NCBI GenBank assembly: GCA_030605795.1
Contig: JAUWHR010000049.1
Location: 1 to 64,000 of the forward strand
Direction of reading: 5' to 3'
DNA from: Anaerolineae bacterium
Lineage (GTDB): Bacteria; Chloroflexota; Anaerolineae; Anaerolineales; E44-bin32
DNA length: 64,000 nucleotides
How positions within the stretch are numbered: the stretch's first letter is position 1; each line of letters opens with the position of its first letter. This document shows positions 11,888 to 22,499 of this stretch, one piece after another. The notes under the pieces were generated by a model. That model was not told the DNA's origin. It did no database searches and saw nothing but the letters and a program-made list of their open reading frames with translations. A program made the position numbers and the translations under genes.

Positions 11888-12880
11888 TTACCTTTGAAGA
11901 CTGGAGATTCTCTCAGCTGATTGCATTGGGTTGAGAGGAGTATCAGGTTGGCTTTTCGCCGCGGTTAAAATCATGGGCAGGAACGCAACTCCAGGCAAAC
12001 TTGCCAGCATCATCAGTGTCCGAATAAGAAGAGCCAACATAAGACCACTATGTAACGAAATCCCTCCGATGTTCGAGAAGAAAAAGGTCATCGACACCTC
12101 TTGGATGCCAAGCCCATTAATCGATAAAGGCAGCAAAGTCACAAAATAGACAATAGTCCACAACCCTCCCACGAGCCAAAGAGGCATCTCTTCTCCCATC
12201 TCGATAATAAGCAGCCATATAGCCAGGAAGATGAACAGCATGTGTATCCAAGTGCATATCAGCGCGCCAATGAGTGCACTAGGTTTTTTGAGCCAGAAAG
12301 ATAGCGCCTGGAATACCCGTTGTCCAAGTTGCCGCATTTTTCGCCAAATCCTTTCAGGCCACGAAGCGACGCTGTTGAGGGCATAGACAGCAACCGCTTC
12401 GGAACCAAACAACGAAATCGTTCCCTCCACCGCGGCAGCTTTCCATAGATGCACTAAACCGATAGGAAGCACAGTCGCCATTCCCAGAACGCCGATAAGC
12501 CTGTCCGCGATCAAAGAAGCCGTACAAATTGGGCCATCAAGTCTCATTTGCAAGCCGCCAGCCAAACGGACCACATCTCCGCCGATCGTCGTCGGAAGGA
12601 AATTCGAAGCGAAGAGTCCGGCAAAGGTCAAGCGCATCGCTTGGCCAAACGAGATTCCACTCCTCGCCGAACGAAGCAGGATGTACCAGCGGGTCGTAAC
12701 TGCCAGCCGGGAAACCATTACCACACCAAGAACCAGAAGAAATCGTCCAAGTTGAATACGCCCAATTACGGCTAGAATCTCGTCCCACCCCTGCTGATTC
12801 AGCCAGTAGATAAGCAATAGTACGGCCAATATACTACCGATGATCCTCACAACTGACTTTTTCGTAGGTCCAGACATCAC
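11888..12880 (-). CDS. Lysylphosphatidylglycerol synthase TM-region/UPF0104 family membrane protein
   Basis: RWYILLRSARSGISFGQAMRLTFAGLFASNFLPTTIGGDVVRLAGG, characteristic family motif. Confidence 0.8.
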   Translation of the reverse strand: MMSGPTKKSVVRIIGSILAVLLLIYWLNQQGWDEILAVIGRIQLGRFLLVLGVVMVSRLAVTTRWYILLRSARSGISFGQAMRLTFAGLFASNFLPTTIGGDVVRLAGGLQMRLDGPICTASLIADRLIGVLGMATVLPIGLVHLWKAAAVEGTISLFGSEAVAVYALNSVASWPERIWRKMRQLGQRVFQALSFWLKKPSALIGALICTWIHMLFIFLAIWLLIIEMGEEMPLWLVGGLWTIVYFVTLLPLSINGLGIQEVSMTFFFSNIGGISLHSGLMLALLIRTLMMLASLPGVAFLPMILTAAKSQPDTPLNPMQSAERISSLQR

Positions 12881-13024
12881 CTGCTCACTTATTCCACAAG
12901 CTAATACTCAAACCTTCGCTATCGTTGACTAGCCTCAATGACACTAATGTAGATGTGAATGAGGAGTTCCTGGTAATAACGAACCGATACCAAACGACCT
13001 TGCCATACAAAATGAGGTGATACG

Positions 13025-14017
13025 CTAATTTGCGATTGATTTACCTTCTAATTGGGCTTGTACTTGCTCCTCAATCCATGTGTATGTTCGAGCAAGACCC
13101 TCCTCCAGGGAGATTTCAGGTTCCCAGCCCAGAACCTGGCGTAACCGAGTGTTGTCTGAGTTCCTCCCGCGTACACCTTGCGGACCGGGCACATGCTTCT
13201 TCGTAATTTCGATACCAGCAATATCTGCGATCAGGTCCACCAATTGGTTAATCGTCACCATCCGGTCCTGACCAAGGTTCAGCGGTTCATCATAATCCGA
13301 CTGCATCAGCTTATGGATCCCGACTACACAATCGTCAATGTAGCAGAAGGATCGTGTTTGTTCGCCATCACCCCAAATTTCAACCTCTGGATTGCTGGTT
13401 AACTTCGCTTCAGCTATCTTACGACAGAGAGCCGCAGGCGCTTTCTCTCGTCCTCCATACCATGTTCCCAACGGACCAAAAATATTGTGGAATCGGACGA
13501 TGCGGGTTTCGATTCCAAAGTCCTCTCGGTAATGCATGTACAAACGTTCAGAGATTAATTTTTGCCAGCCATAGGCATCCTGAGGTTGCGCAGGATATGC
13601 ATCTTCTTCCTTAAGCGGCTTGACATCAGTTGCTTCTTGCAAATACTCGGGATAAATACAAGCCGATGAGGGATACATGAGGCGCTTTACGCCGTTTACA
13701 CGCGCCGCTTCCAATGTGTGGATGTCTATAAGGTTGTTATTGTGCAAAATCTGAGCATGATTGGATGAAATGTAACCCATCCCGCCCATGTCCGCGGCCA
13801 GTGCATAGACTTCGTCTACCGCGCGCGTGGCTTGAAGGCAATTATCCCAGCGCCGCAGGTCTAAGAGTTCGAATTCATCAGCTTCCGTATCGTCATATTC
13901 TGGACATTTAATATCTACTCCACGAACCCAACAACCCAAACTTTTTAATTGCTTGACCAGATGGCTGCCGATAAAACCACCCGCGCCGGTGACCAATACT
14001 CTCGTTTGAGTAGACAT
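13025..14017 (-). CDS. NAD-dependent epimerase (GDP-mannose 3,5-epimerase-like)
   Basis: VTGAGGFIGSHLVKQL, AADMGGMGYISSNHAQILHNN, SSACIYPEYLQ, DAYGWQKLISERL. Confidence 0.85.
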   Translation of the reverse strand: MSTQTRVLVTGAGGFIGSHLVKQLKSLGCWVRGVDIKCPEYDDTEADEFELLDLRRWDNCLQATRAVDEVYALAADMGGMGYISSNHAQILHNNNLIDIHTLEAARVNGVKRLMYPSSACIYPEYLQEATDVKPLKEEDAYPAQPQDAYGWQKLISERLYMHYREDFGIETRIVRFHNIFGPLGTWYGGREKAPAALCRKIAEAKLTSNPEVEIWGDGEQTRSFCYIDDCVVGIHKLMQSDYDEPLNLGQDRMVTINQLVDLIADIAGIEITKKHVPGPQGVRGRNSDNTRLRQVLGWEPEISLEEGLARTYTWIEEQVQAQLEGKSIAN

Positions 14018-14088
14018 AAATGTTCCTCCTCAATCTTCAGATGAAAGATTGCGCTTATCATAGCTAAGCGAGCTATCCGTCAATTCTG

Positions 14089-14574
14089 TCACTCCCCATC
14101 CGCGGTCAGGAGACTGATGCTCTTGCCATGGATCTTAAGTACCGCCACGGCACCATCTTGCGGGTCATCCACGATTGGAAAACCCTGTTCCAAGCAACTC
14201 AAGCGACATATATCCGCAATATCACCATCGCCATCAATGTGGACCACATCATAGCCCTCCGTTCGTGCAGTCTTGAGCAGTTGTCGTGCCTCCCCTCGAA
14301 CTTCCCGGTACAGCGTCATTGAATTTTCGATGTAGGCCACGGTCAACTTGGCCCGAAGGGCAATCCCCTCCGGGGTGATGATGTAGCGTAATTTACGCCT
14401 TTGAGCTCTTTTTACTTTGACGTAACCCTTGGCAATCAGACGCTTGAGGTGCCAATTCACCGTCCCAACCGCCACGCCAAGGCGTGCGGCCAGTGTGACC
14501 TGGCTGGTGTCCGGATCACGTTCGATCTCCTCTAATAAGGTGAGGTCGCGAGTCGATCTAGTGGAGTGCTCCAT
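14089..14574 (-). CDS. Winged helix-turn-helix transcriptional regulator, candidate regulator of the polysaccharide locus
   Basis: DTSQVTLAARLGVAVGTVNWHLKRLIAKGYVKVKRAQRRKLRYIITPEG; extra C-terminal domain. Confidence 0.85.
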   Translation of the reverse strand: MEHSTRSTRDLTLLEEIERDPDTSQVTLAARLGVAVGTVNWHLKRLIAKGYVKVKRAQRRKLRYIITPEGIALRAKLTVAYIENSMTLYREVRGEARQLLKTARTEGYDVVHIDGDGDIADICRLSCLEQGFPIVDDPQDGAVAVLKIHGKSISLLTADGE

Positions 14575-14589
14575 AGCTCGTCCATTCCT

Positions 14590-14632
14590 AAATTCAATTG
14601 TTGAATTATAACCTGGTTTCTATTTAGGTCAA
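14590..14632 (-). promoter_or_regulatory. Predicted sigma70-type promoter with overlapping inverted-repeat operator upstream of the wHTH gene
   Basis: Minus strand TTGACC-N16-TATAAT, followed by an inverted repeat (AATTCAA/TTGAATT) overlapping the -10 box. Confidence 0.65.
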
Positions 14633-14836
14633 GCCTGTTATCAATGTGCTTGATCTGACCTTCGTAGTACCCGCTGGCCAGTGCATGATAGGAACAAGAA
14701 AGAAACCGTGATCAGGGATTAGGGATTGGGGTGACATACAAGTCACCTCCATTTCTATCAGCTAGAGACGCTCTTTTTTTTAAAAAATGAGGAACTGGAT
14801 TTAAACGTTAAGAGCCAAGTAAGCCAAAGTATGTCA

Positions 14837-15793
14837 TTACAAGGATTCTTCGTGTTGCCCACCAACAACCCGCCGGACGGTGTAGGTCGGCTTCGACTGC
14901 GACTCGTGGTAGGTGCGAGCCAACAACTCTGCGGTCAAACCCATTAAGATGGATTGGAAGCCGAGTATGAACAACATGACAGTCATGAGCAGGAGGGGGG
15001 AACGGACCAAGTGTTCGTCAAGCAAGATCCGGCGCAAAACAAGGTAGCCAAGCAAGATGATGCTTCCCAAGATCAACGCCAGCCCCGCACCCCCGAAGAG
15101 GTAGATTGGCTTGTTGGCATAGCTTATCAGAAACTTGACGGTTAATAAGTCCAGGATGACCTTAAGCGTACGCTCAAGCCCATATTTCGCCTTGCCAAAT
15201 CGCCTTGAATGATGGCGCACGGGCACTTCGATAATCTTAGCCCCCACACCACCGGCGTAGGCAGGGATGAAACGATGCATCTCTCCATACAAGTGAAAAC
15301 CCTGCAGCACATATCGCCGGTAGGCTTTCAGCGTACAGCCGTAATCGTGAAGATGAACACCGGTGACCCGTGAGATGAGCCAATTGGCTATACGCGAGGG
15401 GAGCGTCCGAGTGAGAAAGGCGTCTTGTCGGTTCATACGCCAACCGGAGACCACGTCGTAACCTTCTTCGATTTTCTCCAGCATCATGGGGATATCTGCA
15501 GGATCGTTCTGTAAATCGGCATCAATTAAGACAATGACCTCGCCGATTGCATGGTCAATCCCTGCGGCAATAGCTGTCGTCTGCCCGAAATTACGCCGCA
15601 ATTCGACCACCTTGACATGGGTGCTATCCTCGCCCGCCAACCGAATCAATTCCTCATTGCTGCCATCTGTCGAGCCGTCGTCGACGAAGACTAACTCATA
15701 GGATAGTCCTTGGAGAGCCTCGGTGAGAGCTATATGCAGTGGGTTGAGGCTTTCCACCTCGTTGTAAACCGGGACTACAACCGATACTCGCAC
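14837..15793 (-). CDS. Family 2 glycosyltransferase with C-terminal TM helices (DPM1/ArnC-like)
   Basis: VSVVVPVYNEVESL, VFVDDGSTDGS, DADLQNDPADIP. Confidence 0.9.
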   Translation of the reverse strand: MRVSVVVPVYNEVESLNPLHIALTEALQGLSYELVFVDDGSTDGSNEELIRLAGEDSTHVKVVELRRNFGQTTAIAAGIDHAIGEVIVLIDADLQNDPADIPMMLEKIEEGYDVVSGWRMNRQDAFLTRTLPSRIANWLISRVTGVHLHDYGCTLKAYRRYVLQGFHLYGEMHRFIPAYAGGVGAKIIEVPVRHHSRRFGKAKYGLERTLKVILDLLTVKFLISYANKPIYLFGGAGLALILGSIILLGYLVLRRILLDEHLVRSPLLLMTVMLFILGFQSILMGLTAELLARTYHESQSKPTYTVRRVVGGQHEESL

Positions 15794-15882
15794 GTTTCCT
15801 CAGCCACCTTATTTAGTAAAACACGAAATCGGATGTCAAAGATATGGTCATGCTATGTTGCCCAAAGGCGAACACCGCGCTG

Positions 15883-16968
15883 CTAGTCAAAGCCTTTGTT
15901 GGCGTTTTTAAGTACCGCCGTCACACCTGTCTCCCACCGATGCCAATCGCCAAAGCTCTGCTCGATGATCTCCAACCCCTCTCCAATCGGCTGTAGTCCG
16001 ACCGCTTCCATATCGGCATCGACCATGATGCGCGCCAAGTCTTTGTAGGTGACTTTGGGCGCCCAATCAAGCAGCTTGCGCGCTTTGGAGGAGTCAGCCT
16101 GCAGGTAGTCAACCTCGGTGGGTCTGAAATAGCGGGGGTCGATCTCGACATACTGTTCCCAATCTAAACCCACGTAGTCAAACGCCTCCTGGACGAACTC
16201 GCGGATGGTTGGAGCCACACCTGTGCCAACCACATAGTCGTCAGACACCTCATGCTGGAGCATGCGCCACATCACCTCTACGTACTCGGGCGCGTAGCCA
16301 TAGTCTCGTCGGGCGTCGAGGTTGCCGAGGAAAACCTTGTCCTGCTGGCCAGAGAGAATTCGCGCCACCGCTCGGGTAACTTTACGGGTCAGGAAGGTCT
16401 CGCCTCGGCGTGGACTTTCGTGGTTAAAAAGAATTCCATTAACCGCAAACAAGCCGTAGGCTTCTCGGTAGTTGACCGTCATCCAATAGGCGTAGGTTTT
16501 TGCGATTGCGTAAGGGCTGCGGGGCTCGAAGTGTGTGTCTTCCTTCTGAGGTGGCGGCGCGCTACCGAACATTTCGCTTGATGAAGCTTGGTAGAAACGC
16601 GCCTTGATCCCACTACTGCGTATCGCCTCCAGGATTCTCGTCGTACCGAGCCCAGTAATTGAGCCAGTGTATTCCGGCATTTCGAAGCTTACTTTAACGT
16701 GCGACTGTGCGCCCAGGTTATACACTTCGTCTGGGCGCACGTTATAAACAAGGTAAATCAGCATTTCCGATTGGGAAAGGTCGCCATAGTGCAGGAATAG
16801 CCGTGCTTTTGGATCATGCGGATCTTGATAGATATGATCGATACGCCCGGTGTTGAATGTGCTCGCCTTGCGGATCATCCCATGGACTTCGTAACCCTTG
16901 CTAAGTAAGAACTCCGCTAAGTATGAGCCATCCTGACCGGTAACTCCAGTGATCAGAGCTTTTGGCAT
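15883..16968 (-). CDS. gmd: GDP-mannose 4,6-dehydratase
   Basis: [71 protein letters not shown]. Confidence 0.95.
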   Translation of the reverse strand: MPKALITGVTGQDGSYLAEFLLSKGYEVHGMIRKASTFNTGRIDHIYQDPHDPKARLFLHYGDLSQSEMLIYLVYNVRPDEVYNLGAQSHVKVSFEMPEYTGSITGLGTTRILEAIRSSGIKARFYQASSSEMFGSAPPPQKEDTHFEPRSPYAIAKTYAYWMTVNYREAYGLFAVNGILFNHESPRRGETFLTRKVTRAVARILSGQQDKVFLGNLDARRDYGYAPEYVEVMWRMLQHEVSDDYVVGTGVAPTIREFVQEAFDYVGLDWEQYVEIDPRYFRPTEVDYLQADSSKARKLLDWAPKVTYKDLARIMVDADMEAVGLQPIGEGLEIIEQSFGDWHRWETGVTAVLKNANKGFD

Positions 16969-17003
16969 TATCTCTCCTGAGAGAAGACTAGTTTACGAAA
17001 CCA

Positions 17004-17046
17004 AAATTCAGGGTCTGAATTATACCTGCTATGGTCGATTCGTCAA
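17004..17046 (-). promoter_or_regulatory. Predicted promoter with overlapping inverted-repeat operator upstream of gmd
   Basis: Minus strand TTGACG-N16-TATAAT followed by ATTCAG-ACC-CTGAAT; same layout and spacing as 14590-14632. Confidence 0.65.
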
Positions 17047-18620
17047 GCGTCCGTTTGGCGCTCTCGAAGGACATCATACAGAATGGAGCCACCCAGAAAG
17101 AGAACGATAAAAGTTCCCACAACTCCGATGGCATGTACCACACTGAAGTAAGGGAGCCATTTGTAACGTTGGCTGTACCAGAGGGTAAAAAGGCCGGTGC
17201 TGATGCCGACCACCAACGCAGTGCGTCGTAACCAGGGACTGCTGATTTGTCTAGCGTTAACCCAAGCCCAACCCGCTAGGGCAGCCTGCACAGTTACAAA
17301 TACAAACCGGTAGCGCGGATTGTCCCACTGGTCACCGGCTCCTCGATATGAGGCTAGAATCGCCGTCAACCACACTACGAGTGAAAGGTACGTTGGCAGG
17401 CCACGCCGCCCACTCCTACGAAGAGCAGCTAAAGGTGCGTATAGGAGGAAGGGCAAGAGTACAATCCAGCCAACCCCTCGCATTATCGCAATCATACGCC
17501 ATAAGGGCGCACCATGATCAACAATGGCCGCGGGCAGAAATGGCCGGATAAGCCCATAGACCACGATCAACGGAAGATGAGCCCAATCTGGGGTGCCCCG
17601 AAATAAACGCCGGGTCCAGTCGGACTGCATCCAAAGTAAATTCAACTGCCATTGTGCGCCGGCAGACTTCCACCATTCCAATAAGACATCGAACCCAGCA
17701 CTCGATAGATCACCAATCGTAGACCAAGACCGCACAACGAGCAGGGTAGCTACTAAAGCTAACCCCAATAGGGGCATAATAAACCACTTCGACCGACTCG
17801 TAATCAACCGTTTTTCCCATAACCATGCTCCGCCAACCACGCCTAGGATAGCTAAAGCGTAGGGCGGGGAGATCGGCATAGCGAGGACAAGCGCGGGCAC
17901 GAGCATCGTAAGTAGACCCTGCTTTAGGCGCCCCAGCCGAAGGACTCCATAGCCATAGAGGACAATTGCCAACGCTGTTCCGATAAACGGCTCGCGCATC
18001 TGGGAAGCCCCCAGCAGGATGGCATCCGGGTAGAGTGTTACCACCCATGCCCCAAACGCAGCCACTCCTGGACCAAAGGTCATGGCAGCAAAGCCCCAAG
18101 TAAAAAGAACAGCTAATGATGATATTACCGCGGCCAATACGACGATCAGCAGCGGGCGATGAACATCCGGGCTCAGGCTGCGATATGTCAGCGCACTCAC
18201 ATAAAGCAATCCACCATATTGATCGCTTCCACTCCGCTCGGTAAACGCAGATATCAGCATCTTATCCGAAGTGGCCAGCGACCAGGCTTCCCCGTCTCGA
18301 ATAAACGCGTCGTAGAAGACATATCCTGCGCGCTGCGGTTCTTCATCGTAGCCGAAGCGGGGGAGGGCATAGGTGAGAGCTATACCAACTCCAAGGCGCA
18401 ACGTCAATGCCACTCCCAGAACCACCGCCAGCCATCGGGGGCTATCCCCAACTGCAACCCACCTCCAGGCGAGCCATATCATAACCGCGGACATGGCACA
18501 TAAGGCGAAGTAGGCTAACCAACCTGACAGCATTTCCCCTTGCCCGTCAAGCGCGGCTAAGATACCGCTGACAAGGAGCACACCTCCAATCCAGGGCAGC
18601 CAGATCTTAAATCGACTCAT
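17043..18620 (-). CDS. Multi-pass membrane protein (GT39/ArnT-like topology)
   Basis: 525 aa hydrophobic; overlaps next upstream gene by 4 bp. Confidence 0.65.
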   Translation of the reverse strand: MSRFKIWLPWIGGVLLVSGILAALDGQGEMLSGWLAYFALCAMSAVMIWLAWRWVAVGDSPRWLAVVLGVALTLRLGVGIALTYALPRFGYDEEPQRAGYVFYDAFIRDGEAWSLATSDKMLISAFTERSGSDQYGGLLYVSALTYRSLSPDVHRPLLIVVLAAVISSLAVLFTWGFAAMTFGPGVAAFGAWVVTLYPDAILLGASQMREPFIGTALAIVLYGYGVLRLGRLKQGLLTMLVPALVLAMPISPPYALAILGVVGGAWLWEKRLITSRSKWFIMPLLGLALVATLLVVRSWSTIGDLSSAGFDVLLEWWKSAGAQWQLNLLWMQSDWTRRLFRGTPDWAHLPLIVVYGLIRPFLPAAIVDHGAPLWRMIAIMRGVGWIVLLPFLLYAPLAALRRSGRRGLPTYLSLVVWLTAILASYRGAGDQWDNPRYRFVFVTVQAALAGWAWVNARQISSPWLRRTALVVGISTGLFTLWYSQRYKWLPYFSVVHAIGVVGTFIVLFLGGSILYDVLRERQTDA

Positions 18621-19978
18621 CTGGATAAAACCTCTACCGGTGCCTTATTGTGAACCCAGAACCAGGCTGCGCGGACCACCACGTAGATAACGATCATCTG
18701 CAATGGCACCAAAAAACGCGGGTTGTCTCCATGATCAACCAATGTTTGTATGATTGAGGTCATCCATATCAATCCAGCAGCGACCACCGCATATCGATCG
18801 ATCCCCAACCTAGTTCGCGCACGACCGCTGACTACCGTCAGTCCGGATAGAAATATAAACGAGGCATTGGCTGCTATCGAGAGGACTCTACCTACTAGAA
18901 TCAGCCCAGTTAGAAGAGCACGAGCTGCAGTGGAACTCACAGCAGACGGCTGCCAATACACCGGCGCCTTCCAGAAGCCAACCCAGCCCTGCCACACATT
19001 GCGGAAATACAAACCGGGGTGTTCGCGTATAAGTTGAATGGAGAGGCGACTTAATTCACGGGAAAGCCCATAGAAAGACAATCCGGTGGCCTCCGACATC
19101 GCCGGAATCGCGTCCCAAATAGCGTTTGTCTGCACCCCTCGCTCGGCCACATGCAGATCGCGATAGTATATATACGTGTCCCGAATAGGAGCCACCTCGT
19201 CCGGTAGGTATTCGAAGTACTCGCCCGTGTGCTGCACAAGGCTATAGCCACCCATCATCGTGGGAGAGAGCACGTTGAAACTGTTATATATGAAAAGCAG
19301 CCACCCACCCTGGATTAAAAGTGGGCCAATTGAGTATGCCGCCACTCGTACTAACCGCTGCCGCCACCCTCCCTCTCCAGCAAGCCACACGAAAGGAAAA
19401 AACCAGATGGTTAGGGGGAAAAACAATGGACGGAACATCCCCGGCGCACTGGCTCCTAGACCCAATATCAGAGCCAATCCGATCCCAGCAGCTAGGTTCC
19501 TTACTCGCCCCAGGGCTACCAGTAGAGCCAAACTGAGTACAATCCAGAAGATCGTTGAGGTCTCAGTCAGCAGGTTAGCTTCGAACAGCAATTGGCCAGG
19601 TATCATGTCATAGAGACAACCCACCAGAGCTCCGAAGACAGCGCTGCCCGTTGTGCGCCAGGTGAGCCAAAAAAGCAGCATCGAGACGACCCAGCCAAGT
19701 GTCATTTGAGCTAGCCACGCCCGCTCGAGGTCCAAACCTACTGCTGCGAGCAAAGCCGGGAAGCCTGGCACGCGTGTGCCGTCGTAACCTTCCAAGGTAA
19801 GGCGTGACAGCACCCTTGCTAAGCGCATATACGCATTTGTATCGGGGTAGGAAATCGGTTGATATACCGACCACAACCATGCGCGTTCGAGGACTCCAAT
19901 TACAGCAAGCGCCACCCCCCAGCGAAATTGGGGCTCACTCATCCAAGACCGTATACGCGCACCCAGGCTTTGCAGCAC
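18617..19978 (-). CDS. Multi-pass membrane glycosyltransferase-like protein (GT39-like)
   Basis: Hydrophobic ORF; ORF-track start at 20158 overlaps the GT4 gene by 176 bp, GTG at 19978 is a better start. Confidence 0.65.
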   Translation of the reverse strand: MLQSLGARIRSWMSEPQFRWGVALAVIGVLERAWLWSVYQPISYPDTNAYMRLARVLSRLTLEGYDGTRVPGFPALLAAVGLDLERAWLAQMTLGWVVSMLLFWLTWRTTGSAVFGALVGCLYDMIPGQLLFEANLLTETSTIFWIVLSLALLVALGRVRNLAAGIGLALILGLGASAPGMFRPLFFPLTIWFFPFVWLAGEGGWRQRLVRVAAYSIGPLLIQGGWLLFIYNSFNVLSPTMMGGYSLVQHTGEYFEYLPDEVAPIRDTYIYYRDLHVAERGVQTNAIWDAIPAMSEATGLSFYGLSRELSRLSIQLIREHPGLYFRNVWQGWVGFWKAPVYWQPSAVSSTAARALLTGLILVGRVLSIAANASFIFLSGLTVVSGRARTRLGIDRYAVVAAGLIWMTSIIQTLVDHGDNPRFLVPLQMIVIYVVVRAAWFWVHNKAPVEVLSR

Positions 19979-19982
19979 TGTC

Positions 19983-21110
19983 CTATTCCATGTCTTGGAG
20001 AGATCGCCTGGCGCGTTCAATCCAGGTGTAGCGAGTTGCATCACTCCGCGCCTGAGACGCAAGGTGCTGCCTGCGGTCCGGGTCTGAAGCCAGGGACCGG
20101 ATGGCATCGTTCCAGGCGTCAACATCCTCGGGAGGCACCAGAACGGCGTTCTTGTCATTCAATACTTCGCGCAGCACCGGAAGGTCGCTCGAGATAATCG
20201 CCCGGGTGGCAGCAAGGTATTCGAACACCTTCATCGGGCTGGCGAACCTGGCAGTGTCGCCGCCACCGCTTACCGAGATGCGCCGTTCATAAGGCATAAG
20301 CAGCACCTCACAGGCAGCCTGAACGAGCGGCAAACGCTCATTGGACACAAATCCCAATACTTGAACATTGTCCACCCCACTTCCCGCAATACGCCGTCGC
20401 CAACGATCGACCGCTGCAGGTTCACCACCCGCCCAGATAAATTGCATAGTGGGATTGCGTCGGGCGAGCTCAAGCATCAGGTCGATTCCCCGCCCTGGAT
20501 ACAAATGCCCGGTGTAACCGACGGTGAATGATTCCTGCATGCCAAGTTCTCGCCGAGCTTCCTCCGGTGTGGGTAGATCCGCATAACGTTCCAGATCAAC
20601 TCCCGTCGGAGCGATCACCACGAATGGAGGCTCGAGCGAGATCTTGTACACTCTCTCCAACCAAGCACGCAAGGCCTCGGTTATAGGCAGCAAGCGGCGA
20701 GCGCCCGAGCCGCGTAAATACTGACCGAACAACCAGGGACCAAACCGCCCTTGAGGCTGATCATGAATCTCGAAAACCGTCGGCAAGCCTCGCCTAGAAG
20801 CTAAAGCTGCAGCCTGCAAGGGCCAAATGTAATACAAATCTGCCCTCCAAAGCCTCGCTGCGAGCACCGCCCGCAGACAAAAATCATAGCGTCGCAGCCG
20901 TCGTGCAGCCCTAATCCAACGGATAGGAAAGCGATCCCGGATGCCATAATGCTCTGCCAGAAATTGCCATGAAACATCCGGCGTACGACCTGGTAACCAA
21001 AGTTGAATCGTGTGACCCAGACCGATAAAAGCTTGGCAGACCTTCATCACCCGAATCGAATTCGCCTTTCTGGAGGGAACCTCAGAGGTAGCAATACAGG
21101 CGATACGCAT
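19983..21110 (-). CDS. Family 4 glycosyltransferase
   Basis: VGYTGHLYPGRGIDLMLELARRNP, MKVFEYLAATRAIISSDLPVLREVL. Confidence 0.9.
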   Translation of the reverse strand: MRIACIATSEVPSRKANSIRVMKVCQAFIGLGHTIQLWLPGRTPDVSWQFLAEHYGIRDRFPIRWIRAARRLRRYDFCLRAVLAARLWRADLYYIWPLQAAALASRRGLPTVFEIHDQPQGRFGPWLFGQYLRGSGARRLLPITEALRAWLERVYKISLEPPFVVIAPTGVDLERYADLPTPEEARRELGMQESFTVGYTGHLYPGRGIDLMLELARRNPTMQFIWAGGEPAAVDRWRRRIAGSGVDNVQVLGFVSNERLPLVQAACEVLLMPYERRISVSGGGDTARFASPMKVFEYLAATRAIISSDLPVLREVLNDKNAVLVPPEDVDAWNDAIRSLASDPDRRQHLASQARSDATRYTWIERARRSLQDME

Positions 21111-21116
21111 GGCAGT

Positions 21117-22490
21117 TCAATCCCCAGTAGACAAAGCCGGCGCAAGTTCAACCCGCTGGATCTCGCGCAAGGTCTTCCAAACCATGATACATGAAGTAGC
21201 CAGGAAATATCCGCTCAGCAGCACCGCCATCCCAGTAGCGCCCCAACGCGGCACGAGAAGAATTGTCCCAGAAACTTTGAGAACCGCCACTAAGAATAAC
21301 ACTTTTGTGGGATATTCCGGTAAACCCAGCGGAAGCAGGACTAATTGACTCCAGAAGAAAATATTTACCACAATAACCCCAACCAGAAGGATGAGCAGAT
21401 TTATATACGATGTGGGAAGGAATTCCAGGCCATAAAGGGCAATAAACCATTGTCCAAATATTGCCAACCCAAGGCTCGCCGGCAAAGTCCAAGCAGCCGA
21501 GATCACACTCCCACTGCGCAGGATGTATCGTACATTTTTCCAATTCCGGCTGGCAACTTCGCGCGCCACCTCACGATAGGTCGTTCTGATCAGTGGAGTG
21601 ACCGGGGTTATCAGAACGTTTGTGATCGCCTTAGCAATTTTATAGTAACCGACCTGAAGCGGTGTGCTGAAAGCCCCTAGCCAAAGCATCTCACTATCTC
21701 GGGTGACCAGCTTGAGCGTACCTGAGAGGTTGGTACTGACGGCAAAACGAATCAGGTCCCTTCTGCGATCAGATAGCAGCGAGAGCGGCGCTCGCCACCA
21801 CCCAGTCCCCCATTGTGCCCGAGCATGCCACAACGCAGCTCCGGAAATGCTCACTGCCAGTACAATCTTGCCTACCAGATAAGCCAGCACCACCGACTCA
21901 ATCCCTCCATCAACAATGAAAACAACTATGATCAAGAGCAATGTGAGCAAACTTTGTACAACGGTAGCGATTGCAATGGTTCTGAATTGGTTGAAGTACT
22001 GTAGCAGGCCACTTCCGCTCTCATACATCAGGTTGGCCAATACTGAAAGTCCATAAAATATAAACAGACCCGTCAAGCCGGGATCATGGGCGAAGATTCG
22101 TGCTCCGAGCGGAGCCAGAGCAACGACGAGTGTAAAAGCAATCAGAGAGCTCCCGACCTCAGCCAGGATGGCGGCTTTAAAGACCGCCGCCGCATGGCGA
22201 TTACGCCCTTTAGCATCAAACTCACCAATGTAGCTGACGACTAATTCACCCATGCGGAAGGATGTCAGGCGGTTAATATTACTTGCAAACTGGGTGATGA
22301 TCCCCACATACCCAGCTCCGACGACCCCTAGTAGGCGCGCGGTCAGAATCCCTTGTCCCATGCTCATTGCGGCAGAGATGGTCTGAGCGCTGAACAAATA
22401 CCCAGTATTGCGCACGACCCGCTTCATCAGCGGGTGACCTAGGAAACGCTTTTCGACGTATCGCAGAAAAACTATTGGAGATTCAGGCAA
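21117..22490 (-). CDS. Oligosaccharide flippase (Wzx/MATE-like)
   Basis: RNTGYLFSAQTISAAMSMGQGILTARLLGVVGAGYVGIITQFASNINRLTSFRMGELVVSYIGEF. Confidence 0.85.
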   Translation of the reverse strand: MPESPIVFLRYVEKRFLGHPLMKRVVRNTGYLFSAQTISAAMSMGQGILTARLLGVVGAGYVGIITQFASNINRLTSFRMGELVVSYIGEFDAKGRNRHAAAVFKAAILAEVGSSLIAFTLVVALAPLGARIFAHDPGLTGLFIFYGLSVLANLMYESGSGLLQYFNQFRTIAIATVVQSLLTLLLIIVVFIVDGGIESVVLAYLVGKIVLAVSISGAALWHARAQWGTGWWRAPLSLLSDRRRDLIRFAVSTNLSGTLKLVTRDSEMLWLGAFSTPLQVGYYKIAKAITNVLITPVTPLIRTTYREVAREVASRNWKNVRYILRSGSVISAAWTLPASLGLAIFGQWFIALYGLEFLPTSYINLLILLVGVIVVNIFFWSQLVLLPLGLPEYPTKVLFLVAVLKVSGTILLVPRWGATGMAVLLSGYFLATSCIMVWKTLREIQRVELAPALSTGD

Positions 22491-22499
22491 CTTAACCCC

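Noticed and set aside
14031-14051. CAATCTT-N7-AAGATTG dyad as another regulator operator
   Set aside because: Different sequence and no -10/-35 at matching positions; may just be an intergenic hairpin
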